In this document: positions 56,188 to 64,000 of the stretch, piece by piece
How positions within the stretch are numbered: position 1 is the first letter of the stretch
How the letters are laid out: every line of letters starts with the position of its first letter
NCBI RefSeq assembly: GCF_050003625.1
Contig: NC_134397.1
Location: 200,252,899-200,316,898 of the forward strand
DNA from: Haematobia irritans
Taxonomy: Eukaryota > Arthropoda > Insecta > Diptera > Muscidae
Direction of reading: 5' to 3'
DNA length: 64,000 nt
Notes under the pieces: model-generated
Told to the model about the DNA's origin: nothing
Database searches by the model: none
The model's input: the letters and a program-made list of their open reading frames with translations, nothing else
Position numbers and translations under genes: made by a program

Positions 56188-57556
56188 AACAAGTAAGGAA
56201 AGTCTAAAGTCGGACGGGGCCCGACTATATTATACCCTGCACCACTTTGTAGATCTAAATTTTCGATACCATATAACATCCGTCAAATGTGTTGGGGGGG
56301 CTATATATAAAGGTTTGTCCCAAATACATACATTTAAATCTCACTCGATCTGGACAGAATTTGATAGACTTCTACAAAATCTATAGACTCAAAATTAAAG
56401 TCGGCTAATGCACTAGGGTGGAACACAATGTTAGTAAAAAAGTATGGGAAATATTTAAATCTGAAGCAAGTTTAAGGAAACTTCGCAAAAGTTTATTTAT
56501 GATTTATCGCTCGATATATATATGTATTAGAAGTTTGGGAATATTAGAGTCATTTTTACAACTTTTCGACTAAGCGGTGGCGATTTAACAAGGAAACTGT
56601 TGGTATTTTGACCATTTTTGTCGAAATCAGAAAAACATATATATGGGAGCTATATCTAAATCTGAACCGATTTCAATCAAATTTGGCACACATGACTATA
56701 TTACTAATTGTACTCCTAGTGCAAAATTTCAACCAAATTGGGTCAAAACTCTGTCTTCTGGGTCCATATAAGTCCATATCGGCCGAAAAATATATATGAA
56801 AGCTATATCTAAATCTGAACCGATTTCAATAGGCAATTTGGCACACATGACTATACTACCAATTGTATTCCTTGTGCAAAATTTCAAACTAATTGGGATA
56901 AAACTCTGGCTTCTGGGTCCATATAAGTGCATATCGGCCGAAAGATATATGTGGGAGCTATATCTAAATCTGAATCGATTTCAACCAAATTTGGCACGCT
57001 TAGCTATAAGCTAAATCTACTCCCTGTGCAAAATTTCAACCGAATTAGGCCAAAACTCTGGCTTCTGGGTCCATATAAGTGCATATCGGCCGAAAGATAT
57101 ATGTGGGAGTTATATCTAAATCCGAACCGATTTCAATCAAATTTTGCACACTTGACTATACTACTAATTGTACTTCTAGTGCAAAATTTCAACCAAATTC
57201 GGCCAAAAATATGTCTTCTGGGGCCATATAAGTCCATATCGGGCGAAAGATATATATTGCAGCTATATCTAAATCTGATCCGATTTCTTCCAAAATCAAT
57301 AGGGTTCTATTCTGACCGAAATTAGGAACATGTGCCAAATTTGAAGGCGATTGGACTTAAATTGCGACCTAGAATTTGATCACAAAAATGTGTTCACAGA
57401 CAGACGGACGGACGGACATGGTTATATCGACTCAGGGACCCACCCTGAGCATTATTGCCAAAGACACCATGTGTCTATCTCGTCTCCTTCTGGGTGTTAC
57501 AAACATATGCACTAACTTATAATACCCTGTTCCACAGTGTGGCGCAGGGTATAATT
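56188..57556 (+). mobile_element. INE-1-like element, subfamily 3
   Basis: Head AACAAGTAAGGAAAGTCTAA and ATTATACCCTGCACCACTTT. Five internal units anchored on CTATATCTAAAT at 56650, 56803, 56958, 57110 and 57263. Tail GACAGACGGACGGACGGAC, CATGGTTATATCGACTC and TAATACCCTGTTCCACAGTG, ending GCGCAGGGTATAATTA. CCCTGCACCAC and GTGGCGCAGGG form the subterminal inverted repeat. Frames at 56608-57325 are unit echoes. Confidence 0.65.
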
Positions 57557-58231
57557 AAACCCAATATAAATATAAGCTGGTGATCTCTTAAATTTAAGAT
57601 AAAAACTTAGTTACTAACTAAACTTTCTCAATAGAGCCATAGTGAAATTATTCTTAGGGACACATATTCAAATCTGACATTAAGATAGTAACACAAATAT
57701 GGGTTTGGTCTAGTGTAACATAATGTCGGCTCATCTCCCAAAGGAAAAAATCACATCAACATTTAATAAGCAATTTAATGTATGCAGAATATGCCATACA
57801 ACATCTCTTGTTCAGAGACTACCATTTTGCATTTGACATTTGAATGTTTTTTCGTGTTCTTGCCTTCAAAGTTGTAATGCATGCAGGATGCATTCAATAA
57901 CTGTCATTGTGACATGAAAATTCCAGAAGGTATTGTCTTCAACACAGCTGTCTGAGAAATGAAGCAATGTCACAATTTAAAACGAAATACGATGAAGATG
58001 GTGATATGTCATGAAAACTCCTTCGCTACATTTAAGAAATGAAAATTAATGATCTCGCGAAAAACACATTCAAGTGATGCCATCTTTTCGAAAAATCCTT
58101 TGGACATGTTTATATGGGTCTTCGAAAGAGTTAGAGATGAGCCACGAAATGTTTATAGTTGCAAAATATTCCTAGGTTATTTGATTTTTGGACCTTTTAT
58201 TGATTATTAACTTCTTGGAATTTGAGCTCCG
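57557..58231. other. unassigned sequence
   Basis: No recognised feature. Confidence 0.3.
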
Positions 58232-58637
58232 TACCCAGCAAAAAATACCTCAGCAGTAAGAGTTTAGTTGCGCTTTTTGGTATATGTTACAATAAAGTAG
58301 GCAGTGCATCCACACTGCATGAATCGGTGGCAATAACGTAGACGAGTAATCAAACTAGTTATGATCATTCGTTTACGTTATTGCAACCAATTCATGCAAT
58401 ATAGATGCATGAAAGGTAGTGCTGTTTTCCTTTACGCCAACAATGCTATACTCAAGATTATATATCACTTCTGAGCAATATTTCTATTAAAATGAATAAT
58501 TATATCATCGCTATGTAGAAGCTGCTCTAAATCGGGACATCGCCCACAGAAATCAGCGCTGATTCGGTTGTTTTGTAAGTAGTTGGTACTGCCTCTCTCC
58601 CTTACAATCCTGCTGAATCCATTTTTTGCTGGGTAGG
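58232..58637. mobile_element. MITE with TACCCAGCAAAAAAT ends
   Basis: Left ACCCAGCAAAAAATACC (58231), right ATTTTTTGCTGGGTA. 406 bp. The inside has an imperfect hairpin: TGCATGAATCGGTGGCAATA (58316) against TATTGCAACCAATTCATGCA. The terminal sequence equals that of MITE A, but the bodies differ. Confidence 0.55.
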
Positions 58638-59428
58638 TCACTTCTAAATGCTGATAAATCATTTATTAAATTATTTTCATCTAACATTTCGCAGAGATTA
58701 ATTCCAAACTTACCAGGGATAATATTCATAAGATCTGGCAACAAAATATTATGGAACAAAATTTTGCATATATTGTGTTAAGATCCCAAGGCAACCGTGA
58801 CAAGATAACGTAGGCCTATCCCAACCTATCCAAGCAATTCGGTGCGCTGATGATCTTGGAGCACCTACATACATCTGCAATTAACCAGCCTTCGTAATTT
58901 GTCCGTGTATATTAGACTCGTAATGTTATAACATATCTATTAAAATTAGATAATTCCTTGGCATAAGACTAGTTGATCTCAGGAAAAATTCAATAATGCC
59001 AAGCAGTCTTTCAGACAACAATATTCTTGACATTTCCAGCTGTCATTAAGTTGTAATAATCGCCTAAATTCTGGCAAAAAATATAAATGGTTGCCGAAAT
59101 CACATACATGATTTCTGAGAAAATAACATGGTTGCGATAAAAATGTTTCCACTTCAAAAAAAAAACATTATGCTCTTGAAACATGTTTGTGGTGATCATA
59201 TTCCTTCTGTGGATGTGAATATATTTGGAGTTCATTATCGGCCATCAAATATTTGATATGTCGAAACAGAGACTCTGCTCCTCCCAGGAGCATATATTCT
59301 GCAAACCACGTAGCAAACAGTCAACCGGTGGTCCACGTTTTTGTGAGGAATTTTATTTGAATTCTATTTGGGGACGAAAGCTTCCTCATTTGAGGAGGAC
59401 CAGTAATGACAGAAAAATACTGGCAACA
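58638..59428. other. unassigned sequence before the satellite
   Basis: 59020-59215 has weak similarity to MITE F ends (GGTGATCATATTCCTTCTG). No gene. Confidence 0.3.
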
Positions 59429-59821
59429 CTGGTCCTCGAGATACTTCATCTGTCAATGAACTCATTATATCTCTATGAGATATAAGGTATGAACACTTCG
59501 ATGAAAATCCTCAAAATATCAAATTTTTATATGAAAAACTTGTTTCCACCATATATCCTTAAATATGCGTCCTAGAGCCAAAAGGACGTTAATTCGTGAC
59601 CACCCCCTAAAACTCAAAATTACACTGGTCCTCGAGATACTTCATCTGTCAATGAACTCATTATATCTCTATGAGATATAAGGTATGAACACTTCGATGA
59701 AAATCCTCAAAATATCAAATTTTTATATGAAAAACTTGTTTCCACCATATATCCTTAAATATGCGTCCTAGAGCCAAAAGGACGTTAATTCGTGACCGCC
59801 CCCTAAAACTCAAAATTTCGA
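59429..59821 (+). repeat. 196-bp direct duplication at the satellite edge
   Basis: CTGGTCCTCGAGATACTTCA at 59430 recurs at 59626. About 196 bp are repeated almost exactly, each copy joining non-satellite sequence to the first satellite unit. Confidence 0.8.
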
Positions 59822-62800
59822 TTAAAATCCTAAAAAAATCAAATTTTTATAAGAAAAACTTGTTTTGGCCATATCTCCTTAGAGCCAAAAATACGTTAAT
59901 TCGTGACCACCCCCAAAAAATCTAAATTTCAATGAAAATCCTCAAAAAATTCAAACTTTTATATGAATAATTTGTTTTGGCCATATCTCCTTAAAAAACT
60001 TCTTTTGATCATATCTTCTTAAATATGCTTCCTAGAGCCAAAAGGACGTTAATTTGTGACCACCCCCAAAAAATCAACAAAAAAATTAAAATTTCTCCTT
60101 AAGTATGAGTCATAGAGCCAAAAGGACGTTAATTCGCGACCATTCCCAAAAAATCAAAATTTCGATGAAAATCCTCAAAAAATTAAATTTTTTATATGCA
60201 AAACTTATTTTGGCCATATCTCCTTAAAAAAATTCTTTTGACTATACCTCCTTAAATATGCGTCCTAGAGCCAAAAGGACGTTAATTCGTGACCACCCCC
60301 AAAAAATTAAAATTTCGATGAAAATCTTAAAAAAATCAAATGTTTATGTTTTGGACATATTTCCTTAAATATGCGTCTTAGTGCCAAAAGGACGTTAATT
60401 CGTGACCACCCCCAAAAAACAAAATTTTGATGAAAATCCCCACAAAAATTCAAATTTTTATATAAAAAAACTTCTTTGGATCATATCTCCTTAAATATGA
60501 GTTCTAGAGTCCAAAGGACGTTAATTCGTGACCACCCCCCAAAAAATCAAAATTTCGATGAAAATCCTCAAACAATTCAAATTTTTATATGAAAAACTTG
60601 TTTTGGCCATATCTCCTTAAATATGCGTCCTAGAGCCAAGAGGACGTTAATTCGTGACCATACCCAAAAAATCAATATTTCGATGAAAATCCTCAAAAAA
60701 TTAAAATTTTTATATGCAAAAACTTCTTTTGGACATATCTCCTTAAATATGCCAAAAAGGACGTTAATTCGTGACCACACCCAAAAAATCAAAATTTCGA
60801 TGAAAATGCTCAAAAAATTCAAATTTATATGTGAAAAACTTCTTTTGACCATATCTCCTTAAATATGAGTCCTAGAGCCAAAAGGACGTTAATTCGTGAC
60901 CACCCCCAAAAAATCAAAATTTAGACGCAAATCCTCAAAAAAATCTAGTTTTTATATGAAAAACTTGTTTGGCCATATCTCTTTAATTATGCGTCCTAGA
61001 GGCAAAAGGACGTTAATTCGTGACCACCCCCAGAAAATCAAAATTTCGATGAAAATCCTCAAAAAAGTCAAACTTTTATATGAATAAGTTGTTTTGTTTT
61101 TATATGAAAAACTTCTTTTGACCATATCTTCTTAAATATGCGTCCAAAAGGACGTTAATTCGTGACCACCCCCAAAAAATCAAAATTTCGATGAAAATCT
61201 TAAAAAAATCAAACTTTTAAATCTTAAAAAAATCAAACTTTAAATATGCGACCTAGAGCCAAAAGGGCGTTAATTCGTGCCCACCCCCAAAAAATAAAAA
61301 TTTCGTTGAAAATCCTCAAAAAATTCAAATATTTATATGAAAAACTTCTTTTGACCATATCTCCTTAAATATGCGTCCTAGAGCCAAAAGGGCGTTAATT
61401 CGTGACCACACCCAAAAAATCAAAATTTCGATGAAAATTCTCAAAAAAATCAAATTTTTATATGAAAAGCTTCTTTTGACCATATCTCATTAAATATGTG
61501 TCCTAGAGCCAAAAGGACGTTACTACGTGACCACCCCCAAAAAAATCAAAATTTCGATGAAAATCCTCAAAAAATTCAAACTTTTATATGAAAAACTTGT
61601 TTTGGCCATATACCCTTAAATATGCGTCCTAGAGCCAAAAGGACGTTAATTCGTGACCATCCCCAAAAAATCAAAATTTCAATGAAAATCCTCAAAAAAT
61701 TCAAATTTTTATATGAAAAGTTTCTTTTGACCATATCTCCTTAAATATGTGTCCTAGAGCCAAAAGGACGTTACTACGTGACCACTCCCAAAAACTCAAA
61801 ATTTCGATGAAAATCCTCAAAAAATTCAAATTTTTATATGAAAAGCTTCTTTTGACCATATCTCCTTAAATATGATTCCTAGGGCCAAAAGGATGTTTAT
61901 TCGTGACCACCCCCAAAAAATCAAAATTTCGTTGAAAATCCTCAAAAAATTCAAATTTTTATATGTAAAACTTGTTTTGGCCATATCTCCTTAAAAAATT
62001 TCTTTTGACCATATCTCCTTAAATATGAGTCATAGAGCCAAAAGGACGTTAATTCGCGACCACTCCCAAAAAATCACATTTTCGATGAAAATCCCCAAAA
62101 AATTAAATTTTTTATATGAAAAACTTGTTTTGGTCATATCTCCTTAAAAAATTTCTTTTGACCATATCTCCTTAAATATGAGTCATAGTGCCAAAAGGAC
62201 GTTAATTCGAGACCATCCCGAAAAAAATCAAAATTTCAATGTAAATACTCAAAAAATCAAATTTTTATATGAAAATCTTGTTTCGGCAATATCTCCTTAA
62301 ATATGCGTCCTAGAGCCAAAAGGGCGTTAATTCGTGACCACCCCCAAAAAATCAAAATTTCGTTGAAAATCCTCAAAAAATTCAAATATTTATATGAAAA
62401 ACTTCTTCTGACCATATCTCCTTAAATATGCGTCCTAGAGCCAAGAGGGCGTTAATTCGTGACCACCCCCAAAAAATCAAAATTTCGATGAAAATTCTCA
62501 AAAAATTCAAATTTTTATATGAAAAACTTGTGTTGGCCATATCTTCTGAAATATGCGTCCTAGAGCCAAAAGGACGTTACTACGTGACCATCCCCAAGAA
62601 ATCAAAATTTCGATGAAAATCCTCAAAAAATTCAAATTTTTATATAAAAAACTTGTTTTGACCATATCTCCAAAATTTCAAATATGCATATGAAAAACTT
62701 GTTTTGTGCATATCTCCTTAAATATGAGTTCTAAAGCCAAAAGGACGTTAATTCGTGACCACCCAAAAAAATTTTTTTGATGAAAATTCTCACAAAATTC

Positions 62801-64000
62801 AAATTTTTATATGAAAACTTCTTTTGACCATATCTCCTTAAATATGAGTCCTAGAGCCAAAAGGACGTTAATTCGCGACTACCCCCAAAAAATAAAAACT
62901 TCGATGAAAATCCTCAAAAAATTCAAATTTTTATATGAAAAACCTGTTTTGGCCATATCTCCTTAAATATGCGCCAAAATGACGTTAATTCGTGCCCACC
63001 CCCAAAAAACAAAATTTTGATGAAAATCCTCACAAAAATTCAATTTTTTATATAAAAAAACTTCTTTTGACCATATCTCTTTAAATATGCGTCCTGGAGC
63101 CAAAAAGACGTAAATTCGTGACCACACCCAAAAAATCAAAATTTCGTTGAAAATCCTCAAAAAATTCGTTATTCGTGACACCCCCAAAAAATCAAAATTT
63201 TGAAGAAAATTCTCAAAAAATTTAAATTTTTATATGTAAAGCTTCTTTTGAAGCTTTTATATGAAAAACTTATATTGACCATATCTCCTTAAATATGAGT
63301 CCGAGAGCCAAAAAGACGTTAGTTCTTTACCACCCCCAAAAAATCAAAAGTTCGTTGAAAATCCTCAAAAAATTCAAATTTTTATATGAAAAACTTGTTT
63401 TGGCCATATCTCCTTAAAAAACTTCTTTTGGCCATATCTCCTTAAATATGCGTCCTAGAGCCAAAAAACAAAGTTTTGATGAAGATTCTCAAAAAATTCA
63501 AATTTTTATATGAAAAACTTGTTTTGACAATATCCTCTTGAATATGCGTCCAAAAAATCAAAGTTCATATGAAACTCCTCAAAAAACTCAAATTTTTATA
63601 TGAAAAACTTATTTTGGCCATATCGTTTTAAATATGCGTCCTAGAGCCAAAGGGCGTTAATTCGTGACCACCCCCAAAAAATCAAAATTTCGATGAAAAT
63701 CCTCAAATAATTAAAATTTTTATATGAGAAACTTGTTTTGGTCATATCTCCTTAAAAAACTTCTTTTGACCATATCTCCTTAAATATGCGTTCTAGAGCC
63801 AAACGGACGTTAATTCGTGACCACCCCCAAAAACTAAAAATTTCGATTAAAATCTTAAAAAAAATTAAAATTTTTATATGAACAATTTGTTTTGGCCATA
63901 TCGCCTTAAATATGCGTCCTACAGCCAAAAGGGCGTTAATGGGTGACCACCCCCAAAAAATCAAAATTTCGATGAAACTCTTCAAAAAATTTAAATTTTT
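59480..64000 (+). repeat. satellite array, unit about 125 bp
   Basis: The consensus contains CCATATCTCCTTAAATATGC, GTCCTAGAGCCAAAAGGACG, TTAATTCGTGACCACCCCC and ATCAAAATTTCGATGAAAAT. Anchors on GTTAATTCGTGACC step mostly 124-126 bp (60394, 60520, 60646, 60763, 60888, 61012, 61269, 61394, 61519, 61645, 61770, 61895). Longer steps of 153 bp arise where a 28-bp ATCTCCTTAAAAAACTTCTT segment is doubled. The array continues past the window end. Short frames inside are artefacts. Confidence 0.9.

Overview
This window is AT-rich eukaryotic DNA made almost entirely of repeats. The best guess is a higher dipteran, probably a calyptrate fly close to house or stable flies. The reasons are INE-1/DINE-1-like Helentron-derived repeats, mariner and Tc1-type transposons with TA target duplications, Penelope-like remnants, tRNA-headed SINEs and a 29-bp 'CTATAGAAATAAAA' repeat I associate with muscid genomes. 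The organism call is an inference. I found no intact host gene, rRNA or functional tRNA. Most long open frames are by-products of repeats whose unit length keeps them free of stops.

Layout. 0.4-3.5 kb: two INE-1-like elements in reverse orientation with 153-bp internal repeats, one interrupted by a MITE. 5.3-7.7 kb: a nest in which that MITE family is split by a larger element holding two head-to-head tRNA-like modules. 4.9-5.3, 7.7-8.9, 10.6-14.9, 17.7-20.1 and 21.4-22.7 kb: arrays of the 29-bp repeat, one of which changes orientation twice. 12.9-13.6 kb: an inverted pair of Penelope-type terminal repeats, one arm carrying a hammerhead ribozyme fold. 24.4-28.2 kb: a second tRNA-bearing element and a SINE with an 11-bp target duplication. 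28.2-29.5 kb: a dead mariner. 31.0-31.7 kb: a Penelope GIY-YIG endonuclease remnant. 33.1-35.3 kb: a CTAGAG variant of the array holding a second hammerhead. 36.5-40.0 kb: more array with a tandem duplication of about 1.5 kb. 42.1-43.7 kb: the most complete INE-1-like element. 46.7-50 kb: a degenerate tandem repeat of about 220-250 bp invaded by a Tc1-like element, a second DDE element and a LINE scrap. 51.5-54.8 kb: two more Tc1-like copies and a second SINE. 55.6-58.6 kb: MITEs and a third INE-1-like subfamily. 59.5-64 kb: a satellite with a unit of about 125 bp that runs off the window.

How the parts relate. This looks like silenced, gene-poor chromatin where elements land in one another, so relative ages can be read from the nesting. 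The strongest non-routine signals are two complete type I hammerhead folds inside Penelope-type repeats (13403-13471 and 34873-34941), the paired divergent tRNA-like modules seen in two copies, and a 153-bp internal period shared by three diverged INE-1-like subfamilies.
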